Program-made: the position numbers and the translations under genes | Shown: piece by piece, positions 27,057-36,839 of the stretch | Numbering within the stretch: the stretch's first letter is position 1 | How the letters are laid out: the number at the start of each line of letters is the position of its first letter | The notes under the pieces: model-generated | Database searches by the model: none | The model's input: only the letters and a program-made list of their open reading frames with translations | What the model was told of the DNA's origin: nothing | NCBI RefSeq assembly: GCF_008369935.1 | Contig: NZ_VTUZ01000047.1 | Location: 1-64,000, forward strand | Length of the DNA stretch: 64,000 nt | Origin: Paraburkholderia panacisoli | Lineage (GTDB): Bacteria; Pseudomonadota; Gammaproteobacteria; Burkholderiales; Burkholderiaceae | Direction of reading: 5' to 3'

Positions 27057-28832
27057 GTGAAAAAGCCCATGCCCCTCATGCCTTGTTCGATGCGGTGCCG
27101 GCGCGCTGCGCCAGGTCGAACGCTGACGCGCGCGGCACGCTGCTTGCCGATGACACTGGCGACACTGGCATGCGCGATAGGCACCGGAGCCTGGGCGCAA
27201 CAGCCCCCCGGAGCCGGCACGCAGCAGTTTCCGAACGCCGGAACGCTGCTGAATCAACAGGCACGCCCGGAGCCGTCCGCGCCGCCGACCGGAGCCGCAG
27301 GCGCGCTGCCAGCACCACCCGCCGCGCCGTCGCCGATCCCGGACGGCAAGACCTTCGAGCTGCGCAGCATCCATCTGGCGGGCAACGATACGCTGTCCGC
27401 CGAGGCTTTGCTGCCGCTCGTGAGCGGCAAGATTGGCCAGCAAGTCACGCTCAACGATCTGAACGCATTGGCCGCGCGTATCGCTCAGGCCTATCACGAT
27501 CGCGGTTATGCGCTCGCGCAGGTCGTGATCCCGCCACAGGACGTGACCAACGGCGACGTGACGTTCACCGTGCTTGAAGGCAAGATTGGCCGCGTACACC
27601 TCAATCTGGCACCCGGCACACCGATTCGCGAGAGCCTCGTGCAGGCGCGAATCGCAGCGATCCAGCCAGGCAAGCCGCTGCTGCAGCGCGACCTCGAACG
27701 CACGATGCTCCTGTTGTCGGACCTGCCCGGCGTGCGTGTGACCTCCGCGCTCGAAGCGGGCAGCGTGCCCGGCACGGTGGATCTGTCAATCGATCTCTCG
27801 CCCGCAAGACGCTGGGAGCTTGGCATGGCGGTGGACAACTATGGCGCGCCGCCAGCCGGCAGCGGGCGGATCGGTCTGGTCGGGCGGCTCGCGTCGCCGC
27901 TGATGAACGGGGATAACCTCGACGTGAACCTGCTTGCCGCCCAACGCAGCGATACGCTTTACGGACGCATCGGCTATGACACGCCGATCGACAGCAACGG
28001 CACTCGGGTGGGCATCGCGTATTCACATCTGTACTACTACCTCGGTCAGGAGTTTGCGGCGCTCAATGCGCAAGGCACCGCTGATGTCGTCACCGCCTCG
28101 ATCTCGCACCCGCTGATCCGATCGCGCAGCGAAAACCTGCTGCTGCGTGGCGCACTCGAATATCGTTCGCTCAACGACAAGATTGGCGTTGCAAGCTTCG
28201 AGAATCCGCAGAAACTCTCGCTCGCGAGTGTCGGGCTGTCCTACGAAAGCCGCGATGCGTTCCTCGGCGGAGGATTCAACAGCGCAGAGGTGGAACTCTC
28301 GTTTGCACATCTGAATATCGACTCGGCTCTAGGCCGCGCACTGGACGAGGGGCCAGGCGGGCGCAACACCCAAGGCAATAGCGTACGCATGACGATGCTC
28401 GCGAACCGTCTGAATGCCGTGACGGAGAAGTCGAGCGTGTTCATTGGCATCTCGGGGCAGTGGGCCAATCAGAACCTCGACAGTTCTTCGCAGATCGCGC
28501 TCGGTGGTCCACATGCGGTGCGCGCTTACTCGCCCTCGGAAGCACTCGTCGACCAGGCACTGATCGGGACGGTGTCGTATCGCTACGCCGTCATTCCAGC
28601 GCTCACGCTCTCTGTGTTCTTCGATATTGGCGTAGGGCGCTACAACGCCCGCCCGATTCCGGGCCAGGGCGCCAATACCGTGACGCGCAGCGGGCCGGGG
28701 CTCGGACTCTACTGGAGCGGACCGGCGGGTATTACCGTCGAGGCAAGCCTCGCCTGGCGCACGACACGACCCGATACGACCGGCGACGACAAGCTGCCGC
28801 GCCTCTATGTGCAGTTGTCGAAGGCGTTCTGA
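27057..28832 (+). CDS. Two-partner secretion outer-membrane transporter TpsB (ShlB/FhaC/HecB family)
   Basis: The protein has 591 residues from GTG 27057 (VKKPMPLM...), with a signal peptide ending near GTGAWA/QQ. An ATG at 27069 is an alternative start. After a Pro/Ala-rich linker come POTRA-type motifs (FELRSIHLAGNDTLS, ARIAQAYHDRGYALAQVVIP), then the 16-strand barrel. The barrel includes the loop-6 motif GGPHAVRAYSPSEAL, a VRAY variant of the usual VRGY/F, and an RLYVQLSKAF C-terminus ending in an aromatic residue. It should export the TpsA protein encoded 11 bp downstream. Confidence 0.92.
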   Translation: MKKPMPLMPCSMRCRRAAPGRTLTRAARCLPMTLATLACAIGTGAWAQQPPGAGTQQFPNAGTLLNQQARPEPSAPPTGAAGALPAPPAAPSPIPDGKTFELRSIHLAGNDTLSAEALLPLVSGKIGQQVTLNDLNALAARIAQAYHDRGYALAQVVIPPQDVTNGDVTFTVLEGKIGRVHLNLAPGTPIRESLVQARIAAIQPGKPLLQRDLERTMLLLSDLPGVRVTSALEAGSVPGTVDLSIDLSPARRWELGMAVDNYGAPPAGSGRIGLVGRLASPLMNGDNLDVNLLAAQRSDTLYGRIGYDTPIDSNGTRVGIAYSHLYYYLGQEFAALNAQGTADVVTASISHPLIRSRSENLLLRGALEYRSLNDKIGVASFENPQKLSLASVGLSYESRDAFLGGGFNSAEVELSFAHLNIDSALGRALDEGPGGRNTQGNSVRMTMLANRLNAVTEKSSVFIGISGQWANQNLDSSSQIALGGPHAVRAYSPSEALVDQALIGTVSYRYAVIPALTLSVFFDIGVGRYNARPIPGQGANTVTRSGPGLGLYWSGPAGITVEASLAWRTTRPDTTGDDKLPRLYVQLSKAF

Positions 28833-28843
28833 AGGAGCGTGAC

Positions 28844-31800
28844 ATGAACGACACTTCCTGCGTCCCGGCCCGGCAACGTCGCCGGGCTGCGGAGCGTGCG
28901 CGCCGCAAACAGGCAAAGCTGGCCCGGCGCGAGAGCATGACGGGTCGCGAGCAGTTCGTCATACCGCTTCTGCCTCTGATGATCTTTCTGATCACGCCCG
29001 AGGCAATAGCGCTGCCGGTGGGTGGGCAGGTCGTGAACGGTAATGTCGCAATCGGTGCGGCGGCAAACAATACGCTGCCGATCAAGCAGACCTCGGGCAA
29101 TGCGATTGTCAACTGGCAGGCGTTTTCGATTGGTGGCAACGAGACGGTCAATATCCAGCAGCCGAATGTGAATGCGGTGATGCTCAATCGGGTGTTGGGC
29201 AGCAACGCGAGTGTGATCGCGGGCAAGCTGAACGCAAACGGCAAAGTGTTTCTCGTCAATCCGGCGGGCGTGCTGTTCTCGCCGGGGGCGTCCGTCAATG
29301 TCGGATCGCTGGTGGCGTCTACGCTCGGTATTTCCGATAAGGATTTTCTCGCGGGCAACTATCATTTTGTCGCGGTGCCGGGGCGACCGGGCGGCAGTGT
29401 CGTCAATCAAGGCTCGATCCAGGCGGCAGCCGGTGGAACGGTTGCGATGCTCGGCGCGCAAGTCAGTAACAGCGGCACGGTCAGCGCGAAACTCGGCACG
29501 GTCGCGCTGGGAGCAGGTGGCGATATCACGCTCGATTTCGCGGGCGACGGCCTCACGCTGCTGAAGATCAATGGCTCGGCGGCGCAAGGGCTGATGGACA
29601 ACTCGGGCACGCTCGCCGCCGACGGCGGCCAGGTCCTGATGTCGGTTCAAAGCGCGGATGCGCTCGCTGGCACCGTGCTCAATCAGCAAGGGCTGGTGCG
29701 CGCGCAGAGTGTCGCGGAGCGCAACGGACGTATCGTGCTGGACGGCGGGCCGCTTGGCGTGACGCAGGTGTCGGGCGTGCTGGACGCGACGGGTAGCGCG
29801 GGGCTGACAGGCGGCCGGATCGACGTGACCGGGCGGGACGTCGCGCTGCTGAAAGGCGCGCTCGTCGACGCGAGCGGCGCGACGGGGGGTGGCAGGGTGC
29901 GCTTCGGCGGCGGTCCGGCTGGCGCGGACACCGACATTCGCGACGCCCAGGCGATCTGGATCGATCCGGCCGCGCAGATGCGTGCGGATGCGCTCGTGAG
30001 CGGGCCGGGCGGGCAGCTCGTCGCGTATGGTGCGGACACCGCACGGATTTACGGTACGCTGTCCGCGATGGGCGGCCCGCAGGGCGGCAACGGCGGCGTG
30101 ATCGAAACGTCGGGCCATTACCTCGATACAGCAGGAGCGCAGATCGATGCTTCGGCGCTGATGGGTTTGGCGGGGACGTGGAAACTTGATCCGTTTGATG
30201 TCCTGATTATCGACGACGCGACCGTACCCGCCACGCCATTCAACGGCATGTTCACTTCAAGCGCGGGACAGACGCAGATCACGACCGGAGCCATCAGTGA
30301 CGCGCTCAACCGTGGTGTCAATGTCACCATTTCAACCTTGCAGACTACGCCGAGCGGATCCGATCTCGGCACCATCACTCTGGAGGGGCCGATCGAGAAA
30401 ACGAGGGGGGCCGCCCCGGTAACGCTCACGCTGGAGGCAAGCGGCTCGATCGTCATGGACGGTACGAGAGATCAGGCGATTCCTTCGATCACCGATCAGC
30501 CGTCCGCCACGCTGACGCCCGGTCCGCTGAACATCATTCTGGCAGCGAAGGGCGTACAAACCCAGCAATCCGCCAGTATTACCGTGAGGGGTCTGAGCGA
30601 CACCGCGCCCGTCGAGTTGTGGACCAATGGCGGCGACATCCAGATTGGAACACCGCTCGCCGCGGGACAGAGCAGTCCGCCCGTCTTCCTCACGGATGTC
30701 AATATCGATACGCGTGTACGGACACCGCCGCCCGGTGGAATCTTTGCGGGGCCGCCACCACAGTCGGGAGCCAACGCCACGGCCGCGAGCGGCAGCGTGA
30801 CGATCCAGGGCGCAGGTGTGACGAGTCCGAATTCCGATTTCATTGCGACCGGTGATGGCGTCGACATTCTCGGCACGACCATCGTGACGACGACCGGCAC
30901 CATCAGCATTGTCGGGTCGGGCCCAGTGGTGAGCGGCGCCACACGAACGCAGGGGAATGGCGTGCTGATCGGCGCCACGACGATCGGTGATGGCGGCACG
31001 GGACTCGGCTCGACGATCGCCTCGACAGCGGGTGCGATCACGGTCCAGGGTACAGCGGCCACCTCGACGGGTGCTCCCACGATTAATTCCGCTACTACCT
31101 CGGTGGTGGGCGACGGCGTCGACATCTCGGGGGTGTCGACGATCTCCTCGGGCGCGGGCGCGATCACTATCTCGGGCACGGCCAGTTCCTCCACGGGCAC
31201 GTTCACGAACCCCATGGGAACTGTCGCCGGCAACGCTGTTGAGATCACCGGCCCGGCGACGATCCGTACCGACTCGGGCGCGATTACCCTCCAGGGCGCG
31301 GGCGCCACTTCCACGACTGCCGTCAACCTGCTCGTGACCAACGGGACCGTGATCGACGGAACCACGACGATCTCCTCGACGTCGGGCCCGATTAGCATGC
31401 AGGGCTCCGGGGCTATCGCGACAGGGACGGTCAATCAGCTCGGCGGCAACGGTATCGACCTTTCCGCCACGACGACGATCACGTCATCGTCCAGTTCGAT
31501 CGGCATCAACGGCACGGCGGCCAGTTCCACGACGACAGTCGGCCAGTTCCAGGGCAGCGGCGTCGTGATCGACGGACCGGCGACAATCTCCGCGGGCACC
31601 AGTCTTTCCATCGTCGGCACGGTACCCGCCACGACAACATCGGGGAGCGGGACACGGAGCGGCGACGGCGTCCACCTTGGCAACGCCGGCCCGGTGACGC
31701 TCGCTGCCAACCAGCTGACCATCGAAGGTTCCGCGTCGCCAGCCAATGCCTTTGGCTTCGGCGTGTCGATCTTCGGCCCCGTGGCGGTTGGCGCAAGACA

Positions 31801-33583
31801 GGGCGACGCCCGGATCTTCGGCAGCGGTAATGGCGATGAGGGCGTGTCGATCATTGGGGGACCGGCAATTCCGGTCAGCGTGACCGCGCACAACGGCATC
31901 GTCGACCTACGCGGTGTCACGAATGGTGTGGCCCTATCGGGATCGAGCCTCGATCAGATCGAGTTTTCGCCCGGCGTATTGGTCGACGGCGCTCAGATTT
32001 CCGCGAGCGGCGCACCGAGCGGCGTTTCCATCACGGGCTCGACTCCATCGACGGCCGCGGGTTTCGAGCTCATCGGCACGACTGTGTCGACCGACCCAGG
32101 CGGTACGATCATCCTGCGGGCCGCAAGCGGCAGCACGAACTCGTCGTCGATTTCCATCGATCCCGCCTCGTCGATCCGGGCACCGGCCGGCGTGGTGGTG
32201 TTCGCACCGGCTTCGGTCGACCCGAGCTTCGCCGTGACCCCACAAAACAGCGTGCCGATCACGCTATTCGGACCCAGCACAACCGCGGGCCTCAACATCG
32301 ACCCGGCGACGTATCAAACAATCGCCCCCACGCTGGGAACGCTCGTGCTCGGCTCGACGACGCAGACCGGCCCGATCACGGTCGACGGCACCTGCGCGGG
32401 CAATGCCGCGTCGTGCGCGCAGCCGCAACGCCCGACTGTCGTCAGCAATCTGACGCTCGCCAATCCGGGGGCAGGAAGCCTGGGCATCGCACTGTCATTT
32501 GGCGTCTCGATGCCTGGCCATACTTTGACGCTGTCTTCGGCCGGCCCGGTGACAGACCCGAACGGCATCCAGGCAGCCGGTCTGCTGCTCGCCGGAAACA
32601 CCAGTTTCACGCTGACCGATCCCGGCAACGACGTCGGCAGGCTAGCGATAGTCGGTGCACAAAACGTGACCTTCTCGAATCCGGGTAGTTTCGACATTGG
32701 ACCATTGACTGCGCAAACCTATGATTCGGCAACAGGGACGGTGACGACCATCGATGGCACGAACTCCTCGCTAAGCGGCAGTCTCCTCGCGACATCGTTG
32801 AACGGCGGGATAGCGCTAGGCGTTCCGGGTACGCCAACGAACGTGAATGCGGGCCGCACGATCGACCTCGTGATGGAACACGGCGAGTTCGACAACGCGG
32901 GCGGCGGCGGCCCTATCGCAGGCAACGCCTGGCATGTCTGGGAAGCGAGCTGGCAGGGCGAGACGCGCGGCGGCCTGGATCCGGGCGGCGCGCGGCCGAA
33001 CTACTATGGCTGCATCTACCCGGGAATCTGCAGCTGGGGCGGCACCGTGCCGCTCGACAGCAACCATTTTGTCTATGTCGCGCAGCCGACGCTCACGATC
33101 ACCATCGGCAACAGCAGCCGTGTCTTCGGAACCGGCAATCCTGCGTTCACGTTCACGGTGACAGGTCTGATCAACGGCGATACGGCAGGCGGTGTTGTCC
33201 AGGCCGGGGCGTTCGGCACGCCGGCAAACTCCACATCGCCGGTCGGGCAGTATCCGGTCACCGGCACATTCGCTACGCTGGTCGGCTATAACCTGGCGAT
33301 CGTGCCCGGCACGCTGACCGTCACGCCACTTCCACTCAACGGGCAGGTCTTCGACCGCTCGGGCCTCCAGCCGCTCTTTACTGCGCAGGAGCAGAGCTTC
33401 GTCTATGAAAGCAATCTGGGCGGCATCCATGTCTGCGTCGGTTCGAACGAACCGATTCTGGCGCTCCAGCAGCCCGAAGGCGCGGCCGACAAGCTGGCGG
33501 TCGAATGGAAGCGGGTGCGCTCGCGACCGAATCTGAACAGTTGCCTCGTCGTCAATGGCCAGCACGGCTGCGACGAATTCTAG
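28844..33583 (+). CDS. Two-partner secretion exoprotein TpsA (filamentous haemagglutinin N-terminal domain)
   Basis: The protein has 1579 residues from ATG 28844, preceded by GAAGGAG. A long basic N-region and hydrophobic core form an extended signal ending near EAIA/LPVGG. The TPS domain follows with NANGKVFLVNPAGVLF, the recognition module for TpsB. Beta-helix-like sequence continues through the centre, with eight Gly/Ser/Thr-rich units at about residues 670-970 (separate entry). An MBG-like immunoglobulin-fold domain follows at about 1410-1490 (YPVTGTFATLVGYNLAIVPG). The tail has three cysteines near 1531, 1567 and 1576, close to the C-terminus. It is a predicted surface or secreted adhesin. 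The stop lies only 15 bp before tssA. Confidence 0.9.
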   Translation: MNDTSCVPARQRRRAAERARRKQAKLARRESMTGREQFVIPLLPLMIFLITPEAIALPVGGQVVNGNVAIGAAANNTLPIKQTSGNAIVNWQAFSIGGNETVNIQQPNVNAVMLNRVLGSNASVIAGKLNANGKVFLVNPAGVLFSPGASVNVGSLVASTLGISDKDFLAGNYHFVAVPGRPGGSVVNQGSIQAAAGGTVAMLGAQVSNSGTVSAKLGTVALGAGGDITLDFAGDGLTLLKINGSAAQGLMDNSGTLAADGGQVLMSVQSADALAGTVLNQQGLVRAQSVAERNGRIVLDGGPLGVTQVSGVLDATGSAGLTGGRIDVTGRDVALLKGALVDASGATGGGRVRFGGGPAGADTDIRDAQAIWIDPAAQMRADALVSGPGGQLVAYGADTARIYGTLSAMGGPQGGNGGVIETSGHYLDTAGAQIDASALMGLAGTWKLDPFDVLIIDDATVPATPFNGMFTSSAGQTQITTGAISDALNRGVNVTISTLQTTPSGSDLGTITLEGPIEKTRGAAPVTLTLEASGSIVMDGTRDQAIPSITDQPSATLTPGPLNIILAAKGVQTQQSASITVRGLSDTAPVELWTNGGDIQIGTPLAAGQSSPPVFLTDVNIDTRVRTPPPGGIFAGPPPQSGANATAASGSVTIQGAGVTSPNSDFIATGDGVDILGTTIVTTTGTISIVGSGPVVSGATRTQGNGVLIGATTIGDGGTGLGSTIASTAGAITVQGTAATSTGAPTINSATTSVVGDGVDISGVSTISSGAGAITISGTASSSTGTFTNPMGTVAGNAVEITGPATIRTDSGAITLQGAGATSTTAVNLLVTNGTVIDGTTTISSTSGPISMQGSGAIATGTVNQLGGNGIDLSATTTITSSSSSIGINGTAASSTTTVGQFQGSGVVIDGPATISAGTSLSIVGTVPATTTSGSGTRSGDGVHLGNAGPVTLAANQLTIEGSASPANAFGFGVSIFGPVAVGARQGDARIFGSGNGDEGVSIIGGPAIPVSVTAHNGIVDLRGVTNGVALSGSSLDQIEFSPGVLVDGAQISASGAPSGVSITGSTPSTAAGFELIGTTVSTDPGGTIILRAASGSTNSSSISIDPASSIRAPAGVVVFAPASVDPSFAVTPQNSVPITLFGPSTTAGLNIDPATYQTIAPTLGTLVLGSTTQTGPITVDGTCAGNAASCAQPQRPTVVSNLTLANPGAGSLGIALSFGVSMPGHTLTLSSAGPVTDPNGIQAAGLLLAGNTSFTLTDPGNDVGRLAIVGAQNVTFSNPGSFDIGPLTAQTYDSATGTVTTIDGTNSSLSGSLLATSLNGGIALGVPGTPTNVNAGRTIDLVMEHGEFDNAGGGGPIAGNAWHVWEASWQGETRGGLDPGGARPNYYGCIYPGICSWGGTVPLDSNHFVYVAQPTLTITIGNSSRVFGTGNPAFTFTVTGLINGDTAGGVVQAGAFGTPANSTSPVGQYPVTGTFATLVGYNLAIVPGTLTVTPLPLNGQVFDRSGLQPLFTAQEQSFVYESNLGGIHVCVGSNEPILALQQPEGAADKLAVEWKRVRSRPNLNSCLVVNGQHGCDEF
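30851..31760 (+). repeat. Degenerate tandem repeats in tpsA (eight units)
   Basis: Units start near 30851, 30953, 31109, 31229, 31343, 31445, 31553 and 31661, so unit length is about 102-156 bp (34-52 residues). Each begins with a GDGVDI/GNGVLI/GNAVEI/GSGVVI-type turn, then a TTI-S strand and a GAITI-GT/GPISMQG strand. They are protein-level repeats consistent with coils of a beta-helix. DNA identity between units is only partial, indicating an old expansion. Confidence 0.8.
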
Positions 33584-33598
33584 CCGCGGAGACCGCCG

Positions 33599-34651
33599 AT
33601 GCTCGATGTGGAACCTCTGCTCGCCGAAACCCGATCGATGCCGCCATGTGGAGTCGATCTGGAATACGACGCCGAATTCCTCGAACTCGAAGCGCTCGCG
33701 AGCGACAAGCCAGAGCGGCAGTTCGAGCAGGCGGGCGACGAGCCGCCGTGGCGCGACATCATGGAGCGCGCCGCGGCGCTGTTCGACCGGTCCAAGGATC
33801 TGCGCGTCGCGCTCGCTTACATGCGGGCAGCGTCGCGCGTAGCCGGGCTCGGCGGTTTTCACGCGGGGCTGCGCGTGCTCCTCGGCATGCTCGAACGCTA
33901 TTGGGAGAACCTGTATCCACCGCTCGACGCCGAAGACGACAACAGCCCCGCCCAGCGGGTGAACGCGCTCGCGGCACTCGCGGACCCGTATACGCCGTTC
34001 GACGATCACTCGACGCTCCTTCACGATCTGCGCGTAGCCGAAGTCTGCCGCGTGCCGGGAGACCGGCTCACCGTGCGCGACATACTGATCGCGCTCGGCA
34101 AGCTCGGCGCGCCCGAAGGCGAGCCACCGCTCACGCTTCAGGTCGTGCAGGGCGTGCTGGCCAAGGCGATCAAGGACGATCCGGCGGCGCTCGCGGATGC
34201 GCTGACGTTACCCGAGACCGTCGAGAAACTGTCGAACAGGATGACCGCATGCTTCGGCGCACAGGACGCACCAAGCATCACCGCGATGATGGGTGTCGCG
34301 CAGAGCATCGCGGGTGCGTGCCGGTCGGTGGCGGTGAACAGCGTCGCTGCCGCGCAATCCCGGGAGAGTCCGCAGCCCGTTGCCGTCGACGCCGCCGGCA
34401 CGCTGTCAGCCGGCGCGGCGGAATTGCCGCGCACCCAGGGGCCGGGCCGACTGGCGACGCGCGAGGATGCCATTGCGATGCTGGACGCCGTGTGCGCGTT
34501 CCTCGAACGTACCGAGCCGACCAATCCGGCGCCGCTGCTCATCCGGCGGGCGCGGGCGCTGATGGGCAAGGACTTCATCGCGATCATGCAGGACCTCGCG
34601 CCGGATAGCCTCCCGCAGATCCACCAGATCCTGGGCAAGGAGTCCGGATGA
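33599..34651 (+). CDS. tssA: T6SS protein TssA (ImpA-type N-terminal domain)
   Basis: This 350-residue protein has the ImpA N-terminal region: MPPCGVDLEYDAEF near the start, and LLGMLERYWENLYPPLDAEDD with the conserved YWxxLYP motif. TssA caps the growing sheath or baseplate and coordinates tail assembly. The C-terminal third (about 250-350, ending LPQIHQILG) matches the shorter TssA class. It lies 15 bp after tpsA and 94 bp before tssB, so in this genome it appears to be expressed from the CHAT-TPS transcript. Confidence 0.92.
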   Translation: MLDVEPLLAETRSMPPCGVDLEYDAEFLELEALASDKPERQFEQAGDEPPWRDIMERAAALFDRSKDLRVALAYMRAASRVAGLGGFHAGLRVLLGMLERYWENLYPPLDAEDDNSPAQRVNALAALADPYTPFDDHSTLLHDLRVAEVCRVPGDRLTVRDILIALGKLGAPEGEPPLTLQVVQGVLAKAIKDDPAALADALTLPETVEKLSNRMTACFGAQDAPSITAMMGVAQSIAGACRSVAVNSVAAAQSRESPQPVAVDAAGTLSAGAAELPRTQGPGRLATREDAIAMLDAVCAFLERTEPTNPAPLLIRRARALMGKDFIAIMQDLAPDSLPQIHQILGKESG

Positions 34652-34745
34652 CGCACCCTGAAGCAAGGTCCGCGCGCCGTTGTTTTCAATCGACGGCCGC
34701 CCGATCGTCTTAGAAAGGTGAGTCTCGAACACGCAGGGAGGGGTT

Positions 34746-35255
34746 ATGGCAACGAGCAGTCAGAAGTTCATCGGCCGCAACCGGGCGCCGCGCGTACAGA
34801 TCGAATACGACGTCGAGACTTACGGCAGCGAGCGCAAGATCCAGCTGCCTTTCGTCATGGCCGTGCTGGCCGATTTGTCCGGCAAACCCGCCGAACCGTT
34901 GCCGCCGGTCGGCGAGCGCAAATTCCAGGAAATCGACATCGACAATTTCGACAGCCGGATGAAGGCGATGAACCCGCGCGTCGCGTTCCAGGTGCCGAAC
35001 ACGTTGACCGGCGAGGGGAATCTCAGCGTCGACATCACCTTCGAGAACATGGACGATTTTTCGCCCGCGGCCGTCGCTCGCAAGGTCGATGCGCTGAACC
35101 GGCTGCTCGAAGCGCGCACGCAACTGGCCAACCTGGTCACCTACATGGACGGCAAGACGGGCGCAGAGGAGCTGATCGCGCGCGTGCTCGAAGACCCGGC
35201 ACTGCTGCAGACGCTCGCTAGCACTGCGCAAAAACCGGCAGCCGCGGCCGAATGA
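34746..35255 (+). CDS. tssB: T6SS contractile sheath small subunit TssB
   Basis: This 169-residue protein starts MATSSQKFIGRNRAPRVQIEYDV and has LPFVMAVLADLSG and FDSRMKAMNPRVAF, the VipA/TssB signatures, over its full family length. It has an AGGGAGGGG-type ribosome site just upstream. Together with TssC it forms the sheath recycled by ClpV. A CGTCTTAGAAAG sequence at 34705-34716 partly resembles the palindrome found upstream of tssH. Confidence 0.95.
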   Translation: MATSSQKFIGRNRAPRVQIEYDVETYGSERKIQLPFVMAVLADLSGKPAEPLPPVGERKFQEIDIDNFDSRMKAMNPRVAFQVPNTLTGEGNLSVDITFENMDDFSPAAVARKVDALNRLLEARTQLANLVTYMDGKTGAEELIARVLEDPALLQTLASTAQKPAAAAE

Positions 35256-35297
35256 GCCGCAGTTTCGCCGGTGGTGTCCCACTAAAGGGAAACGAAC

Positions 35298-36803
35298 ATG
35301 TCTGACATTCCGAAGTCCACCGAAACGCCGGCTGAGCAGCAGGGCACGACGCTCGAAGGCAGCGATCTCGCCGCACTCCTGAACAAGGAATTTCGCCCCA
35401 AGAGCGACGAGGCGATGAACGCCGTGCAAACCGCGGTACAGACGCTCGCACAGCAGGCCCTGTCGAAAAGCCAGCTGATTTCCGGCGATGCGATCCGTAC
35501 GATCCAGAGCATGATTGCCGAAATCGACGCGAAGCTCACCGGACAGGTCAACGAGATCCTGCATCATGCTGACTTCCAGAAACTCGAAGGCTCCTGGCGC
35601 GGCTTGCACTACCTGATCAACAACACCGAAACGGACGAGATGCTCAAGATCCGCGTGATGAACATCTCGAAGAAGGATCTGGGCAAGACGCTCAAGCGTT
35701 TCAAGGGCGTCGCGTGGGACCAGAGCCCGCTCTTCAAGCGCGTGTACGAAGAGGAATACGGCCAGTTCGGCGGCGAACCGATTGGCGCGATGGTCGGCGA
35801 CTATTACTTCAATCAGACGCCACCCGATGTCGAATTACTCGGCGAAATATCCAAGATTGCGGCGGCGGCGCACGCACCGTTCATTGCCGCAGCCGACCCG
35901 AGCCTTCTGCAGATGGACTCGTGGCAGGAACTGGCTAATCCGCGCGATCTGACCAAGATCTTCGGCACGCCGGAATATGCGAGCTGGCGTTCGCTGCGCG
36001 AATCGGAAGACGCGCGCTACCTGGGCCTTGCAATGCCGCGCTTTCTCGCGCGGGTGCCTTATGGCGCGCGCACGGCGCCAGTCGATGAATTCGATTTCGA
36101 GGAAAACACGGGCTCGGCCGATCACAGCAAGTATGCGTGGGCCAATGCGGCGTATGCGATGGCGGTCAATATCAACCGTTCGTTCAAGTTCTACGGCTGG
36201 TGCTCGCGAATTCGCGGGGTGGAGTCGGGCGGCGCGGTCGAGGGGCTGCCGGTGCACACCTTTCCGACCGACGACGGCGGCGTCGACATGAAATGCCCGA
36301 CCGAGATCGCGATTTCCGATCGTCGCGAGGCCGAACTGGCGAAGAACGGTTTCATGCCGCTCATTCACCGCAAGAATTCGGATTTCGCGGCCTTCATCGG
36401 TGCGCAATCGCTGCAAAAGCCCTTCGAATACGAGGATCCCGACGCCACCGCGAATGCGGCGCTCGCGGCACGGTTGCCGTATCTGTTCGCGTGCAACCGC
36501 TTTGCGCATTACCTGAAGTGCATCGTGCGCGACAAGATCGGCACGTTCAAGGAGCGCTCCGATATGGAGAGCTGGCTGAACCGCTGGATCACGCAGTACG
36601 TCGACGGCGATCCCGCCAACTCGTCCGAGATCACCAAGTCGCAAAAGCCGCTCGCGGCAGCGGAGGTGAAGGTACAGGAAGTGGAGGGCGCGCCGGGTTA
36701 CTACACCTCGACTTTCTATCTGCGCCCGCACTATCAGCTCGAAGGGTTGACGGTCTCGCTGCGGCTCGTGTCGCGATTGCCGTCCGCGAAGGCGGCTGCC
36801 TGA
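35298..36803 (+). CDS. tssC: T6SS contractile sheath large subunit TssC
   Basis: This 501-residue protein has all VipB/TssC landmarks: EGSWRGLHYLINNTETDEML, GAMVGDYYFNQ, RFLARVPYG and the C-terminal FYLRPHYQLEGLTVSLRLVSRLP. It is 42 bp after tssB. It ends the + strand block and converges with the phosphatase gene, with only 36 bp between the stops. Confidence 0.96.
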   Translation: MSDIPKSTETPAEQQGTTLEGSDLAALLNKEFRPKSDEAMNAVQTAVQTLAQQALSKSQLISGDAIRTIQSMIAEIDAKLTGQVNEILHHADFQKLEGSWRGLHYLINNTETDEMLKIRVMNISKKDLGKTLKRFKGVAWDQSPLFKRVYEEEYGQFGGEPIGAMVGDYYFNQTPPDVELLGEISKIAAAAHAPFIAAADPSLLQMDSWQELANPRDLTKIFGTPEYASWRSLRESEDARYLGLAMPRFLARVPYGARTAPVDEFDFEENTGSADHSKYAWANAAYAMAVNINRSFKFYGWCSRIRGVESGGAVEGLPVHTFPTDDGGVDMKCPTEIAISDRREAELAKNGFMPLIHRKNSDFAAFIGAQSLQKPFEYEDPDATANAALAARLPYLFACNRFAHYLKCIVRDKIGTFKERSDMESWLNRWITQYVDGDPANSSEITKSQKPLAAAEVKVQEVEGAPGYYTSTFYLRPHYQLEGLTVSLRLVSRLPSAKAAA

Positions 36804-36816
36804 CGCAGTTCGCGTC

Positions 36817-36828
36817 AGCGGCGCCGCT
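36817..36828. terminator. GC palindrome between convergent tssC and pppA (weak terminator candidate)
   Basis: A perfect 12-bp palindrome (AGCGGCGCCGCT) sits right after a TGACGC-agttc-GCGTCA inverted repeat that includes the tssC stop. The position between two convergent genes suits a bidirectional transcription stop. There is no T-run on either side, so a rho-independent terminator is only weakly supported. Confidence 0.3.
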
Positions 36829-36839
36829 GCGACGGTGCG

